Shown here piece by piece: positions 55,797-64,000 of a stretch of DNA of 64,000 nt (positions are counted from its first letter, which is position 1; each line of letters opens with the position of its first letter). The position numbers were made by a program, and so were the translations under genes. The stretch spans positions 1-64,000 of the forward strand of contig FQWG01000011.1 in the NCBI GenBank assembly GCA_900129595.1. The letters are read 5' to 3'. Below the pieces are notes generated by a model. The model had not been told where the DNA came from. It saw nothing but the letters and a program-made list of their open reading frames with translations, and did not search any database. This DNA comes from Flavobacterium frigidimaris. Its GTDB lineage: Bacteria > Bacteroidota > Bacteroidia > Flavobacteriales > Flavobacteriaceae.

Positions 55797-57386
55797 ATGC
55801 CAACCGACTGTATCAGCTATCAGACTTCAGGATATTTCTCTAAGTTAATGCAAGATTATTTAGATCAGAAATCAGAATTAAAACCGCTGTACAATCATTT
55901 TCCTACTTTGGAGAACTTTGAAAAACAAATCATTGAAAAACAAGCGAACTTCGATAATCAAAATCGAATCCCTTTGGTTGAAACCTTAAAAAAGCAGTAC
56001 CAGAATATTGAAATTTCTGATGCAACGAAACAAAATATCGAGCTTTTGTCACTTCCCAATACCTTTACCATTACAACCGGACATCAATTAAATTTATTTA
56101 GCGGTCCGTTGTATTTCTTATATAAAATTATTTCTACGATTAATCTGACGAAGGAATTAAAACTAAAATATCCAGCGAGTAATTTTGTTCCCATTTATTG
56201 GATGGCAACAGAAGATCATGATTTTGAAGAGATTAATTATTTTAATTTTAAAGGAAAAAAGTTCCGTTGGAATAAAGAAAGCACAGGTCCTGTTGGAAGA
56301 CTTTCGACTGAAGGTCTAGCAGAATTCTTTGAGATTTATGCTGCAGAATTAGGATCCAGTACCAATGCCGGCGTTATAAAAAAACTGTTTGAAGAAGCGT
56401 ATCTAAAACACGAAAACTTAGCCGATGCTACTCGTTTTTTAGCTAATAATTTATTTGCTGTTTATGGTTTGGTAATTCTAGATGCTGACGATGCAAACTT
56501 AAAACGTGCTTTTATTCCGTATATAAAAGAAGAATTGACTGAACAAACATCTTTCAAAGCAGTTCAGGAAACGATAGCACAACTTGCAACATATACTGTT
56601 CAGGTAAATCCTCGTGAAATCAATTTATTTTATATCGAAGACGATTTACGCGAAAGAATTATTTTTGAAAACAATAAATACTTTGTCAACAATACGAAAA
56701 TCTCATTTTCAAAAGACGAAATCTTCCAATTATTAGAAAATAATCCGGAGAAATTCAGTCCAAATGTGATTATGCGTCCTTTATATCAGGAAATTATTTT
56801 ACCTAATTTATGTTATATTGGCGGAGGCGGAGAAATTGCCTATTGGTTAGAATTAAAGTCGTTTTTTGAAGCGGTAAACATTACTTTTCCGATGCTTTTG
56901 GTTCGCAACTCAGTACTTTTAGCAACCGAAAAACAGGTTAAAAAAGCCGATAACTTAGGTTTAAGCTGGGCGGATCTTTTTACAAAACCTTCCAATTTAA
57001 TCAATGCGATTACACACAAATTATCTGCTTTCCCAATTGATTTAACACCTCAAAAAGAAGCATTAGAAAAACAATTTGAATATCTTTACGAATTGGCACA
57101 ACAAACGGATAAGTCATTTACCGGAGCTGTCAAAGCACAGGAAGTCAAACAAAAGAAAGGTTTAGACAACCTTGAGAAAAGATTATTAAAAGCACAAAAA
57201 CGAAAATTAGATAACGAATTGCAACGTGTAACAGATTTACAGTTCGAATTGTTCCCCAATCAAAGTTTACAGGAGCGCCAGACTAATTTCTCTGAATTTT
57301 ATCTGGAAAAAGGCGAACAATTGATTCCGCTTTTAATTCAGAAACTCAAACCATTAGAAACGAATTTTAATATAATTATGATATAA
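55797..57386 (+). CDS. bshC: bacillithiol biosynthesis cysteine-adding enzyme
   Basis: BshC joins cysteine to glucosaminyl-malate in the last step of bacillithiol synthesis. The ATG at 55797 (MPTDCISYQTSGYFSKLMQD) gives 529 residues, the usual length; an in-frame TTG upstream would add 13. Typical blocks are TITTGHQLNLFSGPLYFLYK, PIYWMATEDHDFEEIN, NVIMRPLYQEIILPNLCYIGGGGEIAYW, and a C-terminal coiled coil (about 440-500). bshA and bshB are not in the window. Confidence 0.95.
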   Translation: MPTDCISYQTSGYFSKLMQDYLDQKSELKPLYNHFPTLENFEKQIIEKQANFDNQNRIPLVETLKKQYQNIEISDATKQNIELLSLPNTFTITTGHQLNLFSGPLYFLYKIISTINLTKELKLKYPASNFVPIYWMATEDHDFEEINYFNFKGKKFRWNKESTGPVGRLSTEGLAEFFEIYAAELGSSTNAGVIKKLFEEAYLKHENLADATRFLANNLFAVYGLVILDADDANLKRAFIPYIKEELTEQTSFKAVQETIAQLATYTVQVNPREINLFYIEDDLRERIIFENNKYFVNNTKISFSKDEIFQLLENNPEKFSPNVIMRPLYQEIILPNLCYIGGGGEIAYWLELKSFFEAVNITFPMLLVRNSVLLATEKQVKKADNLGLSWADLFTKPSNLINAITHKLSAFPIDLTPQKEALEKQFEYLYELAQQTDKSFTGAVKAQEVKQKKGLDNLEKRLLKAQKRKLDNELQRVTDLQFELFPNQSLQERQTNFSEFYLEKGEQLIPLLIQKLKPLETNFNIIMI

Positions 57387-57509
57387 GTTTTCGCTAAACA
57401 ATAAAGTAATAATCCTCAGAAACAAATAACCACCTCCTTCTGAAATTATTGCCTCTCTAAACCAAATAGCAACTTTTTAAAAACAAAAATTAACCTATTT
57501 ACCAAAATT

Positions 57510-58781
57510 ATGACCAGAGAGCGCTTGATATCTTTAGATGTCTTTAGAGGATTAACCATTTTATTAATGACAATTGTAAATAATCCCGGAGATTGGGGAC
57601 ATGTTTACGGGCCTTTATTACATTCAGAATGGCATGGCTGCACGCCAACCGATTTAGTTTTTCCGTTTTTTATCTTTATTATGGGAGTTGCAGTTCCGCT
57701 CGCAATGCCTGATAAATTCTACGACGGAAGTACTTTCAACAAAATTTTAGTTCGCTCTTTGCGAATGCTTTGTTTGGGAATTTTCTTTAACTTTTTCGGA
57801 AAAATACAATTGTTCGGACTTGAAGGAATTCCACTTTTAATTGGCAGATTAGCCATTACCATTGCTGTTGGTTATGCCTTAATGGGAAGTTTTAGTTCGA
57901 AAGTCAAAAATATTCTGGCTTTTTCAATTCTCGCTATTTATCTATTTTTGGCTTATAGCGGTATCGAAGCCTACCATGATGTACGTTTGCCTGGAGTTTT
58001 ACAGCGAATTGCAATTGTTTATTTTGTAATTTCTCTTTTGTATTTAAAAACATCCCAAAGAACTCAAATCATAACCGCAATTGTTTTATTATTAGGATAC
58101 TGGGCCATGATGACCTTAATTCCTGTTCCCGGAATTGGCGAAGCAAATCTTGACAAAGGAACGAACTTAGCTTCGTGGCTTGACAGCGTTTTACTAAAAG
58201 GACATATGTATCGCGGCACCATAACCTGGGATCCCGAAGGTATTTTAAGCACAATTCCGTCGATCGTAAACGGAATTATTGGTTTATTGATTGGACAAAT
58301 TTTACAAACTGACGCAATCAAAATCCAAAAAGCACAAAAAATGGGTATCATCGGTACGACGCTTATCTTTTTTGGCTTGCTTTGGGACCTTATTTTTCCC
58401 ATCAACAAATCACTTTGGACGAGCAGCTACGTTCTGTATACTACAGGATTGGCAACCGTATTCCTAACCGTATTATATTACACAATCGATATTGCTAATT
58501 ATAAAAAAGGCTTCAAACCATTTTTAATCTGGGGAGTAAATCCAATGATTGTTTTCTTTACCTCGCAGATTATTCCACAGGCTCTGGTGATGATTGAATT
58601 TCAAAATCCGCATAATCCCTCAGAAAAAATCAATCTTCTAAACTATTTATATACTTTCGGAATTGCGCCATTTTTCAGTAATCCAATGAGCGCTTCATTA
58701 GCCGGCGCATTGGTTTATGTGGGAATCTGGACGTTTATTTTATGGATCTTTTATAAAAACAAATTGATTTTCAAAGTATAA
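57510..58781 (+). CDS. DUF5009/HGSNAT-like membrane acyltransferase
   Basis: The 423-residue membrane protein has about 11 hydrophobic segments. It starts with RLISLDVFRGLTILLMTIVNNPG and has the HSEWHGCTPTDLVFPFFIFIMG block typical of the heparan-alpha-glucosaminide N-acetyltransferase family (NagX). Such proteins transfer acetyl groups across the membrane to amino sugars. It may act in amino-sugar recycling. Confidence 0.88.
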   Translation: MTRERLISLDVFRGLTILLMTIVNNPGDWGHVYGPLLHSEWHGCTPTDLVFPFFIFIMGVAVPLAMPDKFYDGSTFNKILVRSLRMLCLGIFFNFFGKIQLFGLEGIPLLIGRLAITIAVGYALMGSFSSKVKNILAFSILAIYLFLAYSGIEAYHDVRLPGVLQRIAIVYFVISLLYLKTSQRTQIITAIVLLLGYWAMMTLIPVPGIGEANLDKGTNLASWLDSVLLKGHMYRGTITWDPEGILSTIPSIVNGIIGLLIGQILQTDAIKIQKAQKMGIIGTTLIFFGLLWDLIFPINKSLWTSSYVLYTTGLATVFLTVLYYTIDIANYKKGFKPFLIWGVNPMIVFFTSQIIPQALVMIEFQNPHNPSEKINLLNYLYTFGIAPFFSNPMSASLAGALVYVGIWTFILWIFYKNKLIFKV

Positions 58782-59012
58782 AATTATCTCATCATACAAG
58801 TAATATAAGATATTATAAGTAGAGTCTGCACAGTAGTACGTCCCTACTTTTATAATTATCAAGTTTGCATTAAATTCATAGTATGACATCCAACCTATTT
58901 AAATGAACTTACATAACTTATATGGTTAAAAAAAAAGAGCTTCTATTAGTCAAAACATCATTCTAACGTGTTTTAATTACGAATTAATTAAAATCAATTC
59001 ATAAAAAAAGTA

Positions 59013-59020
59013 TACTTTTG
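59013..59020 (+). promoter_or_regulatory. -7 element of ndk
   Basis: TACTTTTG matches TANNTTTG 26 bp before the ndk start. No clear -33 TTG is seen. Confidence 0.5.
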
Positions 59021-59045
59021 CACAAAATTAAAAATAAGCAATAAA

Positions 59046-59465
59046 ATGGCAACAAATAGAACGTTTACAATGATTAAGCCGGATGCAGTTCAAAACGGAC
59101 ACATCGGAAATATCTTAGCAATGATTACTAATGGAGGATTTAAAATCGTTTCATTAAAATTAACTCAATTAACTGTAGCTGATGCTAAAGCATTTTACGC
59201 AGTTCACGCAGAAAGACCTTTCTACGGAGAATTAGTTGAATTCATGTCTCGCGGACCAATTGTTGCTGCAATTTTAGAAAAAGACAACGCAGTAGAAGAT
59301 TTCAGAACTTTAATCGGAGCTACAAATCCTGCTGAAGCTGCTGAAGGAACTATTCGTAAAGCATATGCAACTTCTATTGGAGAAAATGCAGTTCACGGTT
59401 CTGATAGCGACGAAAACGCTGCTATCGAAGGTGCATTTCACTTTGCCGGAAGAGAGCAGTTCTAA
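59046..59465 (+). CDS. ndk: nucleoside diphosphate kinase
   Basis: This 139-residue enzyme moves the gamma-phosphate of ATP to nucleoside diphosphates. The catalytic His is H117 in [27 protein letters not shown] at the start and [15 protein letters not shown] are also conserved. Length is normal. It is a single-gene unit with a TANNTTTG promoter box and strong terminator. Confidence 0.98.
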   Translation: MATNRTFTMIKPDAVQNGHIGNILAMITNGGFKIVSLKLTQLTVADAKAFYAVHAERPFYGELVEFMSRGPIVAAILEKDNAVEDFRTLIGATNPAEAAEGTIRKAYATSIGENAVHGSDSDENAAIEGAFHFAGREQF

Positions 59466-59512
59466 TATTAGTTTTCAGTCTCAGTGGCCGTTTTTAGCCA
59501 CAGAAACACATA

Positions 59513-59550
59513 AAAAAAATCCTGTTTGTTTACAAACAGGATTTTTTTTA
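59513..59550. terminator. terminator of ndk
   Basis: AAAAATCCTGTTTGT pairs with ACAAACAGGATTTTT around a tight loop and is followed by more T residues. It may also serve the convergent gene at 59566. Confidence 0.9.
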
Positions 59551-59565
59551 TGTGTTTTTTAAAAA

Positions 59566-60021
59566 CTAGGAAATATCATCATGTCCTTTTATTTCCCCTA
59601 AATCAGTCAAATTTTCTTTTAAAAACAATTTTAAATTATTAAAATTACTTATGTAATAACTACAAACACAAACAACTCTTTTTCCTTTTTCAAGAATAAA
59701 AAGAGACTCAGAAACACCAAGTCTTCCACTTTCGAATAAAACCACAAAACCATCTAATTTGCTAAAGTCATAAACTATAGACCTACCTAATCCATAATAA
59801 CGTTTAACTGTTATATTGTTTTTTTCAATTATTACTTTATGAACTCTGGTTCTCACTAAAGCCAACCACAAATAAGCAACAATGATGAATACTACTAAAG
59901 GAAAAGCCAGACTCTCTTTTGGAGAAATACTATAGATATAAAGAGCCAAAAATGGAAAAATACTTAAAATCGAAATTAACAAAATTGGCAGAATTCTAAA
60001 TCTGGATTTCAATGTAACCAT
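59566..60021 (-). CDS. small membrane protein with PH-like C-terminal domain
   Basis: The 151-residue protein has two adjacent TM helices (about 10-30 and 38-56), then a beta-rich domain (VIIEKNNITVKRYYGLGRSIVYDFSKLDGF) with the look of a bacterial PH/DUF304-type domain. The function is unknown. It follows the DUF721 gene by 31 bp on the same strand. Confidence 0.7.
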   Translation of the reverse strand: MVTLKSRFRILPILLISILSIFPFLALYIYSISPKESLAFPLVVFIIVAYLWLALVRTRVHKVIIEKNNITVKRYYGLGRSIVYDFSKLDGFVVLFESGRLGVSESLFILEKGKRVVCVCSYYISNFNNLKLFLKENLTDLGEIKGHDDIS

Positions 60022-60052
60022 GATTCTTTTTTTTAAACCGCTTAAGCAAAAA

Positions 60053-60346
60053 TTATCTCAAAATAACATCCTTAATCACTTCACGCCCCAAATCCTCATT
60101 AATCATCTTCACGACTTTAGTTTTTCCGTGACTCAATTCTTCTCTTAAAACGGCAGACGACAGTTCTACATATAACGTACTTCCTTTCAAAACCACATTT
60201 TTCGTATACGTATTAACACCATTTCCCATCAACTGTCTCCAGGCTTCTTTCACATCAATCTGATCCATTCCGGCACCCAATTTGTTCACCTGGATAATCT
60301 GTTGCAAAACAGCCCCAATCGTCTGATTATTTAGTCTTTTTGCCAT
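60053..60346 (-). CDS. DUF721 (DciA-like) protein
   Basis: This 97-residue protein with RLNNQTIGAVLQQIIQVNKL, VKEAWRQLMGNGVNTYTKNV and LYVELSSAVLREELSHGK matches DUF721. DciA, a member of this group, loads the replicative helicase in many bacteria; a similar role in Bacteroidota is possible but not shown. Its start overlaps the end of the lipoprotein gene by 20 bp, so the two are probably translationally coupled. Confidence 0.88.
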   Translation of the reverse strand: MAKRLNNQTIGAVLQQIIQVNKLGAGMDQIDVKEAWRQLMGNGVNTYTKNVVLKGSTLYVELSSAVLREELSHGKTKVVKMINEDLGREVIKDVILR

Positions 60347-60767
60347 CTTCTAATAAATTTATTGCTCCCGCTTTTTTATAATGATATTCTTTTTTTTCCT
60401 GATTTTTCACCACCAGTTTCTCCTCTGAAATCGAGATCAGTTCCTCACTCCATTTTGCATAATCTGTTTTATAATCCAGAAAAACCTGTTCGCCTTTGAA
60501 TCGAACTGAAACATTTTCAAAAGAATCACTGGTCAAAAAAGTACCGTCAAACTGAGGCATCACTTTCTTTCGGATTCCTTTGTTGTTCTTTATATCAAAA
60601 TAATCAAAACTTTCATTCATTTTATAATCCTTCTCTTCTCCTTTTTCAAAAACCACTTTTTCAATTTCCCAATAGCCGTTTAATTTCGCAATATCAGCGG
60701 GTTTAATTTCCTGCCTGCACCCCAAAAACAAGAGCGATACAATCAAAATCATAAAAGTATTTTTCAT
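60327..60767 (-). CDS. lipocalin-like lipoprotein of unknown function
   Basis: The 146-residue protein has a lipobox FLGC (Cys17), then a short beta-rich domain starting LNGYWEIEKVVFEKGE, the pattern of small lipocalin-like proteins in Bacteroidota. No catalytic motif is seen. It overlaps the DUF721 gene. Confidence 0.75.
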   Translation of the reverse strand: MKNTFMILIVSLLFLGCRQEIKPADIAKLNGYWEIEKVVFEKGEEKDYKMNESFDYFDIKNNKGIRKKVMPQFDGTFLTSDSFENVSVRFKGEQVFLDYKTDYAKWSEELISISEEKLVVKNQEKKEYHYKKAGAINLLEDGKKTK

Positions 60768-60783
60768 AGGTAATAGTATTTTA

Positions 60784-60861
60784 AGGAGCTGTTTCCTGCT
60801 GTCTGCTTTATCTTTTTCCTACAAAAAAGCAAGAAAAAGGATGCCGCTCCCATCAGGGCTA
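60784..60861 (-). repeat. dispersed structured element, copy C (inverted)
   Basis: On the minus strand it starts TTAGCCCTGATGGGAGCGGC and ends AGCAGACAGCAGGAAACAGC, matching copies A and B; the centre is ATCCTTTTTCTTGC..TAGGAAAAAGAT. It lies upstream of the lipoprotein gene on the same strand. Confidence 0.75.
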
Positions 60862-60986
60862 AAACTCCGGTTTTCAAAAAAATATTTGTGGTACAAAGTT
60901 AACTTTATAAACCTAAAATTAGGGATAATAAAGCAAAACAAAAAAGGAATTTTACAGGAATAAAGATCCTGTTCTAAGTGAGAGCT

Positions 60987-61574
60987 TTAGATCAATTGCC
61001 AGCCTTTATTCATTAAAAAACTTTTACATTTTTTACAGAAATCTTTTTCTTCGTCTAAATGATTTCCGCGTTCAGCATCTCTCATCAGACAAGTTTTCAC
61101 TGCACAATGAGATAAACCTTCAGTATGTCCTAATTCGTGTAAAACTACTTTATAAAACTGTTGATTGCTGTTTTTGCCGGCCATTCTAAAATCAGAGACT
61201 ACACAAGATTTACCCGGTCGGTAACCTAATCCCATTATTCCCCAATCTTTAATTCCGTTTTTAGTAGTACTTATATCAGAATTTGACAATCCAATAACAA
61301 CAGAATCTTTACCAACAGTATTGCGAAGAAATTCAATAATGCTGTCTGCCCGATATCTGTTTCTGGGTTTATAATAGGAGTTTTCAGGAAAAGAAATATT
61401 TTGCCTTAAAGCAACATTTGGATTAATTGTCTTAACCTGAACAAGCACATTTTTTGCCTGATCCGTTTTAAAATCACCAAATGGCTGAAGAACAACTACC
61501 TTACTCTGATTCTCTTTCTTTGCGTTTGTACAGGAAAGCAAACTAAAAAATAAAATCAGAAGACAATACTTCAT
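60987..61574 (-). CDS. archaemetzincin-type zinc metalloprotease lipoprotein
   Basis: The 195-residue protein carries a lipobox LLSC (Cys15). The motif HELGHTEGLSHC gives zinc ligands H146, H150 and H156 with catalytic E147. Cysteines C157, C162, C180 and C183 (CAVKTC, then CKKC) would bind a second zinc, and M164 is the Met-turn-like residue. This is the archaemetzincin pattern HEXXHXXGXXHCX4CXM..CXXC. Substrates are unknown. A lipid-anchored form implies an envelope role. Confidence 0.88.
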   Translation of the reverse strand: MKYCLLILFFSLLSCTNAKKENQSKVVVLQPFGDFKTDQAKNVLVQVKTINPNVALRQNISFPENSYYKPRNRYRADSIIEFLRNTVGKDSVVIGLSNSDISTTKNGIKDWGIMGLGYRPGKSCVVSDFRMAGKNSNQQFYKVVLHELGHTEGLSHCAVKTCLMRDAERGNHLDEEKDFCKKCKSFLMNKGWQLI

Positions 61575-61651
61575 AATAAGTTAAGATTAAGACTAACTTT
61601 CGCAGTTACTATTTAACAATTTAAACCTACAAAATAAAGCAATAAAAGATA

Positions 61652-61831
61652 CTATCGTTTTGTACGCAATCTTTTCAGGATTCCCATAAAAAAGAATATT
61701 AACCCTAAAACCAACAAAACGTAATAAAAGGACAAAGTCTGATTCCTGATTACATTTGCTAAAACGAAACAAATAACGCTTGCGAAATAAAAAGTAAGAG
61801 GCGTTATATTTTTTAAAGAAGAAAAACTCAT
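61652..61831 (-). CDS. small membrane protein, 59 residues
   Basis: An ATG at 61831 opens a 59-codon frame (MSFSSLKNITPLTFYFASVI, later QTLSFYYVLLVLGLIFFFMG, ending RLRTKR). It has two hydrophobic helices (about 12-27 and 33-50) and a positively charged tail, as expected for an inner membrane protein. The start lies 6 bp after the ftsY stop, which suggests cotranscription with ftsY. The function is unknown. Confidence 0.7.
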   Translation of the reverse strand: MSFSSLKNITPLTFYFASVICFVLANVIRNQTLSFYYVLLVLGLIFFFMGILKRLRTKR

Positions 61832-61837
61832 TATAAA

Positions 61838-62791
61838 CTATTTAAAAAAACTATCTACAAATTCATATTTGTTAAAGACCTGTAAATCTTCAATTCCTTC
61901 ACCAACACCTATGTATTTTACAGGAATCTGAAACTGATCTGAAATACCAATTACAACACCGCCTTTAGCAGTTCCGTCCAATTTAGTTACTGCAAGGGAG
62001 GTAACCTCAGTTGCTGCTGTAAATTGTTTGGCTTGCTCAAAAGCATTTTGACCTGTAGAACCGTCTAATACCAAAAGTACATCGTGAGGCGCATCGGCAA
62101 CCACTTTTTGCATAACACGTTTAACCTTGGTAAGTTCATTCATCAAATTGACTTTATTGTGCAAACGTCCGGCAGTATCTATAATAACGATATCGGCATT
62201 TTGTGCTACAGCTGACTGCAAAGTATCAAAAGCAACAGATGCAGGATCGCTCCCCATATTCTGTCTCACAATAGGCACATCTACACGATCTGCCCAAACT
62301 TGCAATTGATCGATAGCAGCGGCACGAAAAGTATCGGCAGCTCCTAAGACAACTTTATAACCTGCTTTTTTAAACTGAAACGCCAGTTTACCAATTGTAG
62401 TCGTTTTTCCCACTCCGTTTACACCAACAACCATTAAAACATATGGTTTTTTATCTTTTGGAATTTCGAATTCAGTTGCTTCTCCGGTATTGGTTTCAGA
62501 CAATAAAGCACCAATTTCTTCACGCAGAATCTGGTTTAGTTCGTCTGTACCTAAATATTTATCTTCGGCAACGCGTTTTTCGATTCTTGTGATTATTTTG
62601 AGCGTTGTATTTACACCAACGTCTGAAGCCACTAGGATTTCTTCCAGATTATCTAAAACATCATCATCGACTTTAGATTTTCCGGCAACGGCTTTGCTTA
62701 ACTTTGAGAAAAAAGTAGTTTTTGATTTTTCAAGACCTTTGTCTAAAGTCTCTTTTTTATCAGTAGAGAATAATTTTTTAAAAAAACTCAT
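61838..62791 (-). CDS. ftsY: signal recognition particle receptor FtsY
   Basis: FtsY docks SRP-bound ribosomes at the inner membrane. The 317-residue protein has a short charged N-terminus instead of the long acidic A domain of E. coli, the N domain (about 25-100), and the G domain with P-loop GVNGVGKTTTIGKLA (123-137), DTAGR near 204, and TKLDGTAKGG. It lies downstream of the ribosomal protein cluster on the same strand. Confidence 0.97.
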   Translation of the reverse strand: MSFFKKLFSTDKKETLDKGLEKSKTTFFSKLSKAVAGKSKVDDDVLDNLEEILVASDVGVNTTLKIITRIEKRVAEDKYLGTDELNQILREEIGALLSETNTGEATEFEIPKDKKPYVLMVVGVNGVGKTTTIGKLAFQFKKAGYKVVLGAADTFRAAAIDQLQVWADRVDVPIVRQNMGSDPASVAFDTLQSAVAQNADIVIIDTAGRLHNKVNLMNELTKVKRVMQKVVADAPHDVLLVLDGSTGQNAFEQAKQFTAATEVTSLAVTKLDGTAKGGVVIGISDQFQIPVKYIGVGEGIEDLQVFNKYEFVDSFFK

Positions 62792-63014
62792 TTTTTATAG
62801 GTTGTTAGTTTTTCAGACTATCCGATTCTTTGACAATCTGAATAATCCTAATGTTTATAGAAGACCAATTGTTACTACCTGATCTCTGATAGTATCTACA
62901 TCCTTTGGTTTCCGTCGAATCGGGACAGTAAAGATATAGAGGATAGTGAGAACTATAGCTTAAAAAAAAGCCAATTGTTATATTTCTATAAAATTTTAGA
63001 CAAATATAAAAAAT

Positions 63015-63046
63015 AAAAAAGCTACTTCCGAATGAAAGTAGCTTTT
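63015..63046 (-). terminator. terminator of the rpmB-rpmG-DUF4295 cluster
   Basis: AAAAGCTACTT/AAGTAGCTTTT forms an 11-bp stem with an 8-nt loop; on the minus strand a T-rich stretch follows. The remaining sequence from 62792 to 63014 shows nothing recognisable. Confidence 0.85.
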
Positions 63047-63065
63047 CTATATACTGTAATTGTTA

Positions 63066-63218
63066 TTATTTCTTTTTCAAGAAAGTATCAACTTCTTCAG
63101 GAGCCATAATAGATTCTACGAATGTATATGCACCAGTTTTAGGAGACTTCACCATTTTGATGGCTTTTGATAATCTCTTAGAAGCTGTTTGTAACGATGC
63201 TACGGTTTTCTTTGCCAT
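63066..63218 (-). CDS. DUF4295 small protein
   Basis: The 50-residue basic protein reads MAKKTVASLQTASKRLSKAI at its start and ends FLKKK. It matches the DUF4295 family, found in Bacteroidota directly beside the L28 and L33 genes, and it may be a ribosome-associated protein. It is on the same strand as rpmG and rpmB, 106 bp downstream of rpmG. Confidence 0.88.
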   Translation of the reverse strand: MAKKTVASLQTASKRLSKAIKMVKSPKTGAYTFVESIMAPEEVDTFLKKK

Positions 63219-63324
63219 GATTTAAATGTTATTGAAATTCAATACATCTTCAAATGTTATGGTATTACAAGTATTACTTAATAATCAACATTTAATTTAA
63301 GATTGTATTTAAATCTCTAAATTA

Positions 63325-63507
63325 TTACTTAATTTCTTTGTGAACAGTTACACGTTTCAAGATTGGATTAAATTTCTTAATCTCTAATCTGTCTGGTGTA
63401 TTTTTTTTGTTCTTAGTTGTTATGTATCTTGAAGTACCTGAAACACCAGAAGTCTTGTGCTCAGTACATTCTAAAATTACCTGGATTCTATTACCTTTCT
63501 TTGCCAT
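63325..63507 (-). CDS. rpmG: 50S ribosomal protein L33
   Basis: This 60-residue basic protein starts [20 protein letters not shown] and has the L33 pattern [20 protein letters not shown]. Of the usual zinc-type cysteine pairs only one Cys (ECTEH) remains, so it is the zinc-free form. It follows rpmB by 26 bp. Confidence 0.97.
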   Translation of the reverse strand: MAKKGNRIQVILECTEHKTSGVSGTSRYITTKNKKNTPDRLEIKKFNPILKRVTVHKEIK

Positions 63508-63533
63508 CTTGCTATATATTTATTTAGGAAAGA

Positions 63534-63770
63534 TTATTTGATAAATCCTTGTGACTGCGCTTTTTTCAAAACAGCAGAAATTCCATTTTTATTAATTGTT
63601 TTTATCGTAGATGCTGCTACTCTAAGAGTAATCCATCTATCTTCTTCTGGAAGATAAAAACGCTTTTTAACTAAGTTTACAGAAAATTTTCTCTTAGTTT
63701 TGTTCATAGCGTGAGAAACGTTATTTCCTACCATCGCTCTTTTACCTGTAAGGTCACAAACTCTTGACAT
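63534..63770 (-). CDS. rpmB: 50S ribosomal protein L28
   Basis: The 78-residue protein begins [20 protein letters not shown] and contains the L28 motif [20 protein letters not shown]. It is the first gene of the L28-L33-DUF4295 cluster and stands 71 bp downstream of the cinA stop. Confidence 0.97.
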   Translation of the reverse strand: MSRVCDLTGKRAMVGNNVSHAMNKTKRKFSVNLVKKRFYLPEEDRWITLRVAASTIKTINKNGISAVLKKAQSQGFIK

Positions 63771-63841
63771 TATACTTATCTTTTATCGTTATTCAAAATC
63801 AGGGTGCAAAGAAAAGAAAAATAAACGATTGAAACAAAAAA

Positions 63842-64000
<159 letters not shown>

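Overview
The window comes from a member of the Bacteroidota, most likely Flavobacterium or a close relative. The evidence is the low GC content, SusC/SusD genes, TANNTTTG-type promoters, a short archaeal-type ProS, an rpmB-rpmG-DUF4295-ftsY cluster, a type IX secretion (T9SS) C-terminal signal on a giant surface protein, and intergenic DNA full of degenerate repeated words. The species is inferred from these features, not from any search.

Left part (1-10.3 kb): housekeeping and envelope genes. These are rpsT, three tRNA-Glu genes, proS, a low-complexity lipoprotein, a FadL-type outer membrane protein, rimO, a glycine-rich secreted protein, an amidase lipoprotein and a BBP2-type porin.

Centre (10.3-36 kb): a galactoglucomannan utilisation locus. 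A leftward operon (susC, susD, surface glycan-binding lipoprotein, GH27 alpha-galactosidase, GH5 endoglucanase/mannanase) and a rightward set (GH26, GPH sugar symporter, GH130 phosphorylase, AGE-family epimerase, GH26, GH5_7 mannanase) flank an AraC-type regulator. After a YghZ-type reductase, a toxin-antitoxin pair with a frameshifted toxin, and an HdeD-like protein, a second leftward group follows: GH3, a sialate-O-acetylesterase-like enzyme and a CE2 deacetylase. The inferred route is surface cutting, SusCD import, periplasmic deacetylation, degalactosylation and trimming to mannobiose or mannosyl-glucose, inner-membrane uptake, epimerisation to mannosyl-glucose, and phosphorolysis to mannose-1-phosphate and glucose.

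Right part (36-64 kb): cell wall enzymes (NlpC/P60, L,D-transpeptidase), a two-component system, an MBL-fold protein, a radical SAM protein with an unusual CX4CX2C motif and in-frame repeat insertions, and a 2409-residue repeat protein with a T9SS signal. Then come an SdpR/SdpI/hydrolase operon with a visible operator, an MHS transporter, bshC, a DUF5009 protein, ndk, a lipoprotein archaemetzincin, ftsY, and a ribosomal-protein cluster ending in a truncated cinA.

No rRNA, CRISPR array, transposase or prophage was seen. The most notable unexplained signals are two families of dispersed structured repeats (three copies and two copies), a candidate shared operator in both divergent mannan-locus promoters, an internal terminator-like hairpin in the SusCD operon, the broken toxin gene, and the radical SAM anomalies.
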